Shown here piece by piece: positions 54,253-64,000 of a stretch of DNA of 64,000 nt. How positions within the stretch are numbered: position 1 is the first letter of the stretch; the number at the start of each line of letters is the position of its first letter. The translations under genes were made by a program, and so were the position numbers. This DNA is from Aphanomyces cochlioides (lineage: Eukaryota; Oomycota; Saprolegniomycetes; Saprolegniales; Verrucalvaceae), in NCBI GenBank assembly GCA_019828595.1, contig JAHQRK010000031.1, positions 434,001 through 498,000 on the forward strand, written 5' to 3'. Under the pieces are notes generated by a model that did no database searches, had not been told where the DNA came from, and saw nothing but the letters and a program-made list of their open reading frames with translations.

Positions 54253-55018
54253 CTTGGTAAACTTCTTCCCTTGACTTTGACGGTTCGTCGCGTTGTTGCG
54301 ATCTTGGATATTTTGAAAAATTCAAAATATTTCAAATAAATTTTAAATTTTGAACTATTTTGAAATCTTCATGCAAGTTTGCAATGCACTGGAGAGTGCC
54401 TTACCAGATAGTTACAAGTATGGTCAAATCGTGGGTCATTTTTAGACTTCCTTTACTCCCACAACTGCCTTGGCATCGTCTAGCAAGCATGTATACAGCA
54501 AGTACAACGTAGTATTTTCGATGAAAAATGCATTTTTAATAGTTAATTGATTTTTATTATTAATAATAATTGGCATAATAAAACTTTCACTCACATGTCA
54601 GCCAATTGGATGGAACAATAATGAAAGAGATTTGCTGAAAATATTTCAATATTCTATTAATATTGGTATTTGTATGAAAATTGCAAAATTAATTGAATTT
54701 GATTACAATATTAATTTATTTATGGCTTATGGCCCGTCTGGCAACCGAAAATATTACAATAAATAGGTCCAAAATGCCATTTTGAGGCCAAATTCAATAA
54801 TTTAGGTCAAAATATGAACTTGTTTATCTCAAAGAGTTTTTCACCAAATCCAATATTTTTGGTTGGGATATACTCACTGGAGGCAACCAAAATGCCATTT
54901 TACGAGATGGAGGTTTTACCTCTATTTTGAATATGCCATAAATCGTTATTGCTGAAAATGGCATATTGATTTTGAAATTTTGCCAGACGCACCCTTAATA
55001 AGAAGAGTGCAAACACAC
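54253..55018. other. AT-rich boundary between repeat-rich and gene-rich halves
   Basis: No gene. A-T-rich words (AATATTTC, TAATAATAATT) and no tRNA or repeat that I can support. It contains the promoter of the glucosidase II beta gene. Confidence 0.45.
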
Positions 55019-56259
55019 ATGCTTCGTGGCGCGATTCTGGCGGCAGTGGCCATCTTTGGCGTATGCCAGGCATCTGCTTGTGCGCTTGACATTGATGCAA
55101 AGCGTTTAAACGACAACTATTGTGATTGCACCGACGACACGGACGACGAATGGCAGACTGGAGCTTGTGGTGTTGGATTTTTTTATTGTACGACGTCTCA
55201 GATGGTAATATCCTCTGCGTTTGTCGGTGATGGCGTCTGTGATTGCTGCGATGGCTCGGACGAACCTGCCAATATCTCATGTGCCAATACATGTGAAGAT
55301 GATAAAGCCCAAGCAACGAAGCGGCTGCAGCATGTTTTAGACCACGTGCAGCAAGGATTGCAAGTCAAAAAGGAATATGTAGCTTATGGTGCAAGCCAGC
55401 AATGGCGAGACGACATTGCTCAAGGCGTCGATCAATGGGAAGATCTAGCTGAGGAAGCTGAAGATCGCGTGGATGAATTTACGCACCATTTCCAAATCAA
55501 CAAGATCAAACCCACTGAGGAGCACAAGAATATCTACCGATACTTGCACGCCCAAGTAGTCAAAGCGCAGATTCAATTGCATTCGTATCGCCAGCTTGCA
55601 TCTTCAAAGTTTGGCGATGAGAATGAGTATGCTGCGCTGATCGGGCAATGCTTTGACTATGAAGTCAACGAGAAACAACTCAAGGGCGGCACGTCCAACA
55701 CTGTTGCAAGAACATATTTGATGCGTTTCTGTCCATTTGCCAATGTGACACAGACCGAACCAAAGTACGGAGCATGGCGTAGAGCACAGGTATTTATCCA
55801 GGCCTTGAGATCTCTGTAACTTGTACTTTGCTGTAGAGAGAGTCTCAAATGGGCGACCATTATGTGCCGCTTCCAAGCGATTCCGAGGAGGTGCAGGAGC
55901 CAATTTTATTGGGACTGTGGGATCAATGGGTGACGCTTAACATTGATCTCACGCCTCTTAATGTGCCAACGATCGTGCCGTTTGAATTGTACAAGGAAAC
56001 GCCGCTTGTTGACATCGAGCGAGATCCCACACCTCGCATCGTTCAAGCGTACAGCCATGGCGACGCTTGTTTGAATCAAAAACGCCGCCAAGTCTTTGTC
56101 CAGATGGAATGCGCTGCGCACAACCATATCGTCTACATGGAAGAACGTGCTGTGTGCGAGTACACGATTGGATTTGGCACACCCGCGGCTTGTTCAACAG
56201 TGTATGCCTCGCATCTTGAAGCTGCTCTTGGGGTTACAGCTGTTCACGATGAATTATAA
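55019..56259 (+). CDS. Glucosidase II beta subunit (PRKCSH-like), ER lumen
   Basis: Two exons, 55019-55789 and 55837-56259, with a 47-nt intron (AG|GTATTT..TGTAG|AG); 397 residues. The ATG at 55019 gives a signal peptide (MLRGAILAAVAIFGVCQASA). The N-terminal GIIbeta domain has paired Cys motifs of the LDL-receptor class A type (NDNYCDCTDD, GVCDCCDGSDEP). A charged helical stretch follows. The C-terminal mannose-6-phosphate-receptor-homology domain spans about residues 240-385 (CPFANVTQ, LGLWDQW, YSHGDACLNQKRRQVFV, CAAHNHIVYMEERAVCEYTI). The protein ends in HDEL, the ER retrieval signal. It recruits the catalytic alpha subunit to N-glycans whose glucoses are trimmed during glycoprotein folding. 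No lesion is seen. Confidence 0.93.
55790..55836 (+). other. Intron of the glucosidase II beta gene
   Basis: 47 nt, GTATTT..GCTGTAG. Exons join CAG|AGA in phase 0; the unspliced frame stops inside it. Confidence 0.9.
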
Positions 56260-56993
56260 ACCCCTACACCCCTTAACCCAACAACCCTTTCACCCTTGAC
56301 CCCACTATAAAAAACCCTAAACTCCTCAGTATTCCACAACTGTAGTAGATATTGCGCTCACCGCACATCAGGCTGTAGATGCTTTGACTTTCCAGAATCT
56401 ATTGAGCGCTCCAATTAATGGCACAACGAGGCAAAGTGAGCATCGCAGCTTGGACGGAGCTTCAGCAATGTCTTGGTCCTTGTCGTCAGTTTGCAAGATT
56501 CGCCAGCTGTAAACACGTCAAAGTTGATAGAGCTGTTGATAGTGATAGATGCGCCCACTTGTTTATACGGCCGAGGCATCCTGCTGCTTCTAAGTGTATC
56601 CCAGATACCGGTAGAGGAGACATATCCACTGCAAACTGGAGGAAACCTACCAGTCGTTCTTCATGCACCCAAAGCCCACACCGGTACGAGCCGCCATTTG
56701 TTCAAGCTCGGGAAACTCGAGCCATCCCCGCCATCCCTGTTACGTCAGTAAACTCCATGTCATCCAGCTAGAACAGCCTAGGTCATGATGAAAAACAATC
56801 GTAAAGAGCACGAATACTCATAGTTGTCGACCCCTGCACCCTTTGTGTTTCAAACCCTTAGGCCGCAAAACCCCTTCACCCCTTGAAGTCCTAAACCCCG
56901 GTTTTTCCATACGGAGATCGGCAAGTGGACCAATGAGATGGCGCAGGCTCAGTGTAACGGAAGTAACCGTGCGTCGGGTTGAGGATTTTGGAA
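56260..56993. other. Intergenic with C-rich tracts and a possible decayed gene
   Basis: Two C-rich tracts made of CCCTT/ACCCCT words lie at about 56262-56330 and 56828-56905. Between them 56340-56515 is open and somewhat coding-like (HQAVDALTFQNLLSAP) but runs to a stop, and 56473-56751 is open in another frame (VIDAPTCLYGRGILLLL). I cannot join them into a gene with acceptable splice sites. Confidence 0.35.
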
Positions 56994-58767
56994 ATGGAGA
57001 CAACCAAGCGGACGATGGAGAAGAGGTCAAAGGCCGCACCGCCGTCGCTACAGTCGTCTCTCGTCCAGGTAGAGCTTTTTCAACGCCTTGGGGTGCAATT
57101 TTCTCTCTCGCTGTAGGACAATTTACCATGTGAAGTCATTCCAAAGTTGTGGATTGGATCGATCCACGCCGCGTTCAACTTGGAGGCGCTCCATGAACGC
57201 AAGATTTCACATGTGCTCAATGTCTCGAGCACAGTTGCAACGTATCCGCAGGTGAGAGAGAGACAACAAACGTCAGGACGAAACGATCCCGTCATGTAGG
57301 CTTTCACATACCTGACTGTGGATATTCGAGACAAAGACTATACAAATCTCCTGAGCTGCATACCCATCACAAGCGTCTTTATTGAAGCTGGGATGAATCA
57401 AGGCGGTATTCTTGTCCATTGGTACGTCGATTTGTCATCCAGGGGCCATGAATTACTTGGTTCAATGTGCGTAGTGCCGGTGGACGATCTCGCTCTCCAG
57501 CTATTGTGATGGCATATCTCATGTTGACTATGGGATTGTCGTACGAAGATGCGCTGACCAAAGTTCGCACAGCACGACCCGTCGTGGCGCTTAATACAGG
57601 TACGTTTGGATTCTCCATGGCGCTCTTGAACCATTTCTTGATGATGCTAGGGTTTGAAGATCAACTGAGGTGTATGGAGAAAGCCAAGCGCGATATCTAC
57701 CTAGCACATCAGTGGCTTCTTCAAGGCAAAATTGTCAGAGCGCGCATGCGCCGAAGCCAAAATCTCGCACTGGAGTTGAAGAAGCCCGAGCCACGATTAT
57801 TGCTAGGTTCGGTCCCGCTCGGCTTTTACCTCTCGAGACCTCCGTCGACAGAGCCTCAATTTGTTCCGCCGTTGCGGACAATGGGCGCTTCATATGGGTG
57901 TGTGGCTTGCGGCACGCTTCTTTATTGTGCCGCCAATATTCTTCGACACAACGAGACGACAAATGCCGCGACGTGGACAATTCCGGTCGATCGAAAACGT
58001 GCGATTTCATGTCCTGAGACACCCCGCGGGAGAAATATTCCAGTCCGGCCCTTCACAGAGAACGGTTTTGACGAGGACGAGGATGAAGACCAACTCCATG
58101 GCGATGACGAGGAAAAACACCATGGCGTCGATGCTGCAATGGTAGAAGAAGCTCTAAATGAGCTCGCTGTCGAATCGGCACGCGTTCGACCTCTTGAGAC
58201 GGTCACGACAACTTCGACACAGATCAGCGTCAAACAGCCAACGCAAAATATTTGGCGTACATGGACACGCTTCACCTTGAAGAAGACAGACGACGGCATG
58301 ACATGGCGCGCACAGATGAAAGTCTTGGAAAAGCACGGATCGCGTCATCAAATGTAAGTCTTTTTGAGACTTGAAAACCTGGATAGGGATATAATTCGAT
58401 GTGGATAGACGGCGCGTATCGGCTGCGATTTCGGAAGACGAGAAGCAATTCCATCAGCTTGACAGCTCTCGATGCGACGTTGTGTTCATTGAGCCGCTGG
58501 CTTGGCTTGGAAAAATGCAAGCTGCATCAGGCTCCGTCCATTGTCTCAATAGCGCATGCAATGCTGAGATTGGTCAATGGCAATGGGAAACACCCGTCGA
58601 GTACGCTGGCACTCCATCATGACAATGGCTTAACTACTTCCAGGTGTGCTTGTGGTGGTGTCGTCGCGCCCAGTTTTGCCATCCGCAAGTTTGCAGTCAA
58701 GTTACTACCATCGCATCCGCCATCGGCCCCTACAAATCGATCTAAAGGCGACAAAGAAATCACATAA
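56994..58767 (+). CDS. YVH1: Dual-specificity phosphatase of the YVH1/DUSP12 type
   Basis: Seven exons: 56994-57068, 57117-57251, 57300-57421, 57475-57599, 57651-58353, 58409-58600, 58644-58767; 491 residues, all phases close. An ATG at 57015 is an alternative start. The catalytic domain begins PCEVIPKLWIGSIHAAFN and has the signature HCAGGRSRS (Cys111, Arg117), with the Cys codon split by the third intron, then RPVVALNTGFEDQL. After an acidic insert comes the YVH1 zinc domain: CVAC (about 236-239), CDVVFIEPLAWLGKM, CLNSACNAEIGQWQWE and CACGGVVAPSFAI. In yeast and animals YVH1 releases Mrt4 during 60S ribosome maturation, using the zinc domain; the same role is inferred here. Confidence 0.93.
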
Positions 58768-58823
58768 ATAATTAACACGAAAATAATCGTCTTCGTACCC
58801 ATTGTTGCTGCCACGGCCTCACG

Positions 58824-61800
58824 ATGACCGTTTCATGCGGAAATGAAACTTGCAAAAATATGCGTGGCCCGAAAAAAGTACCGCCGATCAGTCTGCGTCG
58901 ACTCAAACAAGATGTCGTGGATGCACCACGACCTGCTACTTGTCCAGAGGAGTTTGTCGATACATTGCTCGCGGCGCCACGACCACCTCGATGCTATGGC
59001 TGTGGTGGTATTCCTGAAATGTGTCTGGAGTGTTTTTCAGCTTGCAAGAAGAAAGATGTGTCGGCATACAAGCAGAGTCTTGTCAAAGGCATTGAATGGC
59101 TCTTCACCAAAGCTACAACGCGGGCATTTCATCAAATGTCGTCGACATTGGTGCACATGATATTCGGGTACGAAGAGACAATTATTCTCACAGTCAAATT
59201 TGAGCTTGGATCGCTTCGTAGGGTGTGGAAGTTCTACGTCCAACAGAAACATAGCCATCGCCGCAACGTATTGCAGATGCAAACTCGGGTCAAAATGAAA
59301 AAGCTTTTCATGGGATGGCGCCTTCTTGTACACGAACGACGCACCTACGGTGCCATGCTCTACGCTTCAGAAAAACACGTTTGCTGCACTTGGAAGGAAA
59401 CGCCAACATGAAATATTGTTGTAGGCACGAGTTGAAACACTTGAAGGCGAGACAGACCAACTTCAAGGCACAGTTGTGGAGCTGGCAAAGCAACATACGA
59501 TGCGATCCCAGTTGGATGCTGACAAATTGGTCCATTTGCAGAATTTAGTCGAATCGGAAAAGCGACGAGTGGCCGAGAAAAACAAAGAGATAGCGCAAAT
59601 GAAAGCCCAGCTCGCGACAGCCCTTGCTACTGTCGAGGTGATCTCAAATTTAACAATCTAAAGAAATAATTGTCGATGCAGGAGCTCCAAGGAAAAGCGA
59701 AAGCTGCAGACGTTCTTGCACCACTTGTAGCGGATCTCAACGACTATAAGAAGACATGTTTTCAAATGGCTAACGAAATGCTTACCCATATGGAGGTAAC
59801 ATAAGGTGTACGATGGGTTTCAAATTTCTGACAGCGACAAGTCGAGGAGTTTGCGCTATATGAAGGACAACAAAATTTAAATGATGTCTTGAGCACCGAT
59901 GTTGTGCATTCCCTCGACTTGGCGGAGCATCCACTCTTGTTTGACGCGACAGCAAAATTCGGGACGAAGAAGGAAAACGATAAATTGATGCGGGGGACCA
60001 GGGAAAAGAAAAAAGCAAATGAAGGGCCACCATGCGCATCGATCGATCGTGCCGACCGAATTCTCATGCAATGGGTACTGTATAATTTCCTGGAGCTCTT
60101 TGATCGATCACGCTAGGCCAATGCATTGCTGCGAAAATCGCCTACAGATTGGATCAAGGCGTCTCGAATAAACAATTGCAATACCAACCTTCAGGTCCGA
60201 TATTTTATCGGGGACATTGAATTGTTTATGGTTCTCTGTAGGATGGAAAAGCGTACGCAGTGCTCACGCTCACTTTGCATGACGCCATGTGCAAAAGTTA
60301 ATAAATCCACATCGCCTTGTGATGTAACTTTCCAGTAGTGAAATCGAGGAAACGAGATACTAGTAATTCAATCCAGCGAGAGAATGGCGTCGCGCTAACC
60401 GATGAAGCCGCTGAACGTTATATGGTACTTACTGGAAGAGGGGAGGTCTCAGTTGAAGTGGCTCTTAGGCGTTGATGGCTCACGAAGCAGATGATCAGCG
60501 GAGGATAGAATTCATGCTCAACACAATCGGGCATGCAATGTGGCTCCCAACCAATGTACGTAGCAATTGCAAAATATTTTCTTTTACTTCAGAAGTTGGT
60601 TGAATCTGACGACATCCTGGCCGGTGACACGGATTTCAACTTGGTATTGTTGGGATATCTGTTTTGCACGTCGTCCCCCGTCCTCGATGATGCGCATGGC
60701 CAGCGGTGCAGCGATACAGCAAGACAACTGACCCTTGAGCGGTGTGTTAATATAGCGCATGTTTGGTCCCAAGATCGTTGTAGAACGAAATGGCGGGAGC
60801 TCAAAGAGGCTGCGGAGAATGGTGGTGATAGCAGCTCCGTATCCAAAAAGATCAAACTTGCTCTCGCCCACATGATTGAGCTGAAAAAGAAGCTTGATGG
60901 CGATTCAAAGAAAGCTCAAGAAGGGCATGTCCTTTGGTGGAAAAGCTTCCGCATAGTGCTTCGGAAGTGCTTCTTGACGCTGTCACTCATGGCCCACGGC
61001 AAGTCAGGTTTTATGTGTTCGGCAGAAAAAACTGCCGAAAACGAAGGCTTCTTAGTTGTACCGCGAGATAAACTCAAGGGAATCATCTTCTCAAGTGAAG
61101 ACTTGAAATGGTATTGCTTCTGCCGGGTGAACAAATTCGAAACTTCGGCTTTAGGGAATTCGATATGCTTCAAGGGTACGTGAATAGCGTCTTCAATGAC
61201 CTTGCACGCATCTACAGAGGGTCCAGTGACGTTTTGAAAATGTCTTCAATTTCCAAGTAGATATGCAGCACGATCGACCAGTTCTGCAGCCAATGAGTCT
61301 ACAGCGTGTATGAGCCAAGGAGATCTTGTAGATCTACTGAAGGTAAAAGTCTATGAAGGAAATTGACTTTCATGATAATGATACCAGGAATGCAATATAC
61401 CTGACACGAACTTTGCCTTAACGGACTTGGCTGAGATCTTGGTCGAAGTCACCCAAAGCGTTGGAATAAACTTCTATCACTCGGATTTTAATTGAATGTT
61501 GAGTAGAAAGCAGCCGCTGAAGGAAATGTTGTCGACGTCCATCGCGCGCTCATGCCTGCTGAGTTCATTGAAGCGCTCATTCGTATTGCAAGGAAACGAT
61601 ACAGTGGCCTCTACAAGAAGACTCCTCTTTCAGAGTCATTCTGTCTCCTCATCGACAATCAGATTCTTCCATACGCATACCAGAGTGACGCTGACAAGTT
61701 TCGAAAGCAGGTATGCAATTTATCTGAGCCCATTGGGGGTGAGGCTTGCAATGGTATAGGTTGAAAGCCCTGGCATTCGGTGTTTGTTGGTCAAGTACTT

Positions 61801-62250
61801 GGACGATATGAAGACGCTGTTTGCCAAGGTAGATAGAACTTGGCAATATGTTGTAGTACCCACATATCATACAGTATTCACTGGACGGTCGTGACTCATC
61901 CAAGAAGAATCGCAAACAATCAAGGATGACAGCGCAGTCTCTTCTCAAATTCGTTACCGACAAGAACGTACGTGTGAACGAGGAAACTTGCTCTCGTTGA
62001 CGAGATAACAATGTAGATTGAAGATTTCAGCTTCACAAACGACCGAATAATGCAAGTCGTGGGGCATGTTTGTCAAGGAAGAACGTTGTCAAAAACGGAG
62101 CTTATGTCCAAGGAGATCTCGTTCGAAGCGTTCCAAGAAGCAATGATCGCCATGGCATGCTACAAGTTTCCAGACCCGTACCTCTCAATTGAGAATCGCT
62201 TCGAGAAGTTCGCGAACATGTACATCATCTCCATCAAGGATTTGATGTGA
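58824..62250 (+). CDS. Large calponin-homology / coiled-coil protein, 16 exons
   Basis: Exons: 58824-59378, 59425-59637, 59682-59795, 59835-60074, 60117-60194, 60242-60296, 60336-60424, 60469-60555, 60593-61110, 61155-61220, 61261-61342, 61388-61459, 61507-61710, 61760-61828, 61875-61967, 62017-62250. They give 922 residues with every phase consistent; introns are 37-49 nt. An N-terminal CxxC pair (C57-x2-C60-x6-C67-x2-C70) may bind zinc. A helical region with basic IQ-like repeats (WKFYVQQKH, GWRLLVHERR) leads into a coiled coil at about 190-295. A calponin-homology domain starts near 366 (DRILMQWANALLR, NTNLQDGKAYAVL, DTDFNLVLLGYLF). The helical C-terminus (MPAEFIEALIRIA, SFEAFQEAMIAMA) is unassigned. 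A cytoskeletal or flagellar role is possible but inferred from the CH domain only. Confidence 0.85.
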
Positions 62251-62377
62251 GCTGATCAAACTAAATTTCGAAATGTCCTTTCTTCAAAACTTCGCGCACT
62301 TTTTATCCAGAAATCCGGATAAAGTCATTATACGGAAGCATTTAGTCGCATTTAGGCTTTTCCCTGGAGACGACATT

Positions 62378-63991
62378 ATGTTCCGAAAGCCACAGTCGGG
62401 AAATTGGGCTGATGCCTCCGACGAAGACGATGAGCGTGCAATTCTGCAAGCCCAAAAAGAAGCAAAGAGCTCTCCAAAGGAATCTGCACCTGCTCCTGTG
62501 ACTTCAAATGCTCCAGCTGCTGCGTCAAACTTTTGGGCATCTCGCAACCACAGAAAAGACAGACCTTCTGGTGAAGATCAGGAAAGCAACGCACGGCCTG
62601 CGTACTATCGCCGAGATGGACGCGATTTTGGACGTGACCGTGACGGAAGAGATTTCGGACGTGATCGAGACGGTCACAATGGTGGCCGAGATCGAGATGG
62701 ACGAGAAGGTGGACGAGAAGGTGGACGTGATCGAGACGGTCGCGATGGTGGCCGAGATCGAGATGGACGAGAATGTGGACGTGATCGATTTGACCGACGC
62801 GACTTCAGTCGCTCCTACGATAGACATGACAGAAATTATGGTCCACGAAATGACAGTGGATATGACCGTGGCAACGCGTCGCATGATTATCATCACCGTA
62901 CTCCAGTCATTCGCCATCAAGGTTTCGTCACGCATGTTCGTGAGGATGGTGGATTTGGATTTCTCCATTGCTTGGAACTACAACAAGATGTGTTCTTTCA
63001 CGAGTCTGAAGTCCCAGAACGCGAATCGACTGATGGAGAACCTCAATCCCACGTGCAGGTACGAAACATCGGAATTCTGTTGACCTAAAGTTGTTTTGGT
63101 AGGTTGGTGATGAGCTTGAGTTTGAATTGAGTGTAAACCGTCGCAATGGCAAAGAAAGTGCAGTTCACATTATTCGTTTGCCCAAAGGAACGATTGTGCT
63201 TGAAGATATTTCGGAAGATTGGTCGACTGGCACAGTCACTAAAAGTCTTCCACCAAAGCACAAAACCCATTCACGCCACGCCTCATCGGAGCTTTTCGGC
63301 ACAATAGAGATGGAGGCTACCGCTGCATCTGGCCGCAAGCAAATCGTTCGATTCTTAGCCGAAAGTTTCACGGTGCTTACACATGCCACCACGATTTCAT
63401 AATGTTTTATGGTAGGGTCATTCCCCTCGTGTTGGTGACGAAGTGCAATTTCACATCTCGGTGCACCGCCAAACTAGCGTCAAACGAGCAGTTGACTTGA
63501 CTATCACATGCAGCGCTAGTTCAAAGCGTGAGGCTGCGATTGAAGCTGCTCTTGCAACATTAGAGCGCGAAACTGGTGTCGTACAATCTATCAAAGGGCA
63601 TGCAGGTTTTATCAAGTGTCTTTCACGTCTCCAGGATGCCTACTTTGCTTGTGACAAGACAGAAGGAATTGCCGAAGGCGATGATGTCTCGTTTTTTGTC
63701 CTCCCAGATGAATTCCACCCAGCAGAAGAATCTGGTCCAGCTAGCCGAGGAAATACTAGTCAGCAACGCGTTACCGCAATGCGCGTGGAGAAGTTACCTC
63801 CTGGAACTGTTGTTTTTGAGCCATTAGTTGCGACTGACGTCGAAGGCACAGTGCTTGTAGCACCTCCAAGAGAACATGCACGCCATGGCTTTGGTGGTGG
63901 TAAACCATCAAATCCCCATCGCAGCTCAACTGGTCAAATTCAAGGACCAGATGGACAGCAATTACCTGTAGGTCATGCTCGATATTGCTAG
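62378..63991 (+). CDS. Cold-shock-domain RNA-binding protein (UNR/CSDE1-like) with RD-rich repeats
   Basis: Exons 62378-63058, 63103-63372 and 63416-63991; introns of 44 and 43 nt, all phase 0; 508 residues as read. The ATG at 62378 opens MFRKPQSGNWADASDEDD; an upstream in-frame ATG at 62273 lies only 20 bp after the previous gene and is less likely. A Gly/Arg/Asp repeat region (units like GRDRDG, about 62600-62800) precedes cold-shock domains: GFVTHVREDGGFGFLHC, DVFFHESEV, VGDELEFELSV, and a second set GHSPRVGDEVQFHISV, TGVVQSIKGHAGFIKC. The phrase LPKGTIVLEDI/LPPGTVVFEPL after each domain is typical of UNR, which controls mRNA translation and stability. The stop is 9 bp from the window end; a donor-like GTAGGT at 63970 means the gene may continue. 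Confidence 0.8.
62600..62800 (+). repeat. Coding minisatellite in the cold-shock protein
   Basis: Tandem degenerate units of 12-18 bp encode GRDRDG-like blocks (Asp/Arg/Gly). Period and charge pattern resemble RD/RGG-type RNA-binding linkers. Copy number is likely to vary between strains. Confidence 0.75.
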
Positions 63992-64000
63992 ATTGAAATT

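Noticed and set aside
56262..56905. Interstitial telomere repeats (CCCTAAA-like) in C-rich tracts.
   Set aside because: Only one CCCTAAA word occurs; the rest is irregular CCCTT/ACCCC without a period.
62508..63083. A second 191-codon gene overlapping the cold-shock protein in another frame.
   Set aside because: It is an open shadow of the repeat region: low-complexity Val/Met/Asp sequence, no start context, and the main frame has clear domains.

Overview
This is a eukaryotic nuclear window. The style of the real genes points to an oomycete, most likely a saprolegnialean (Aphanomyces/Saprolegnia/Achlya group). Introns are very short (37-55 nt, GT..AG), neighbouring genes are 56-127 bp apart, and the transposons are types that are common in oomycetes: a Crypton with a GCR1_C-like tail, short-intron Harbinger, pogo, hAT, piggyBac, copia and a LINE. 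The lineage is inferred from gene style and family content; no marker gene was searched.

The window has two compartments. From 1 to about 54.3 kb it is a transposon and pseudogene graveyard with one intact host-type gene, a secreted class-3 lipase (13720-14607). In order it holds: the 3' part of a copia element (1-3486); a SANT/Myb fragment; a frameshifted hAT transposase; a complete pogo element with intact TIRs and transposase (6667-8174); a broken Crypton recombinase (8655-12852) whose own intron carries a second, nested TIR transposon (10213-12491); the lipase; an ABCC transporter pseudogene (16874-20177); a piggyBac-type element with TTAA ends, no catalytic domain and two non-catalytic ORFs (23036-25694); a Harbinger transposase with a divergent partner gene (26940-29197); a LINE of about 8.8 kb (about 29990-38835); and a complete 4.6 kb copia element with 128-bp LTRs (42507-47082).

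Between and inside these elements lie remains of one family of large multi-pass membrane proteins, each made of two homologous units in tandem. One pair lies on the plus strand (47558-52989). A second pair lies on the minus strand and has been pulled apart over 20 kb (41236 to 20903) by the LINE and by the piggyBac/Harbinger block. The two pairs face away from each other like an inverted duplication. All copies here carry stops, frameshifts or deletions. I do not recognise the family.

From 55.0 kb to the end the window becomes a compact block of clean, intron-rich housekeeping-type genes, all on the plus strand: glucosidase II beta subunit (ends in HDEL), YVH1/DUSP12 dual-specificity phosphatase, a 16-exon calponin-homology/coiled-coil protein, and a cold-shock-domain (UNR-like) RNA-binding protein. 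Their exon models were built by hand; every phase closes and every donor and acceptor is GT/AG.
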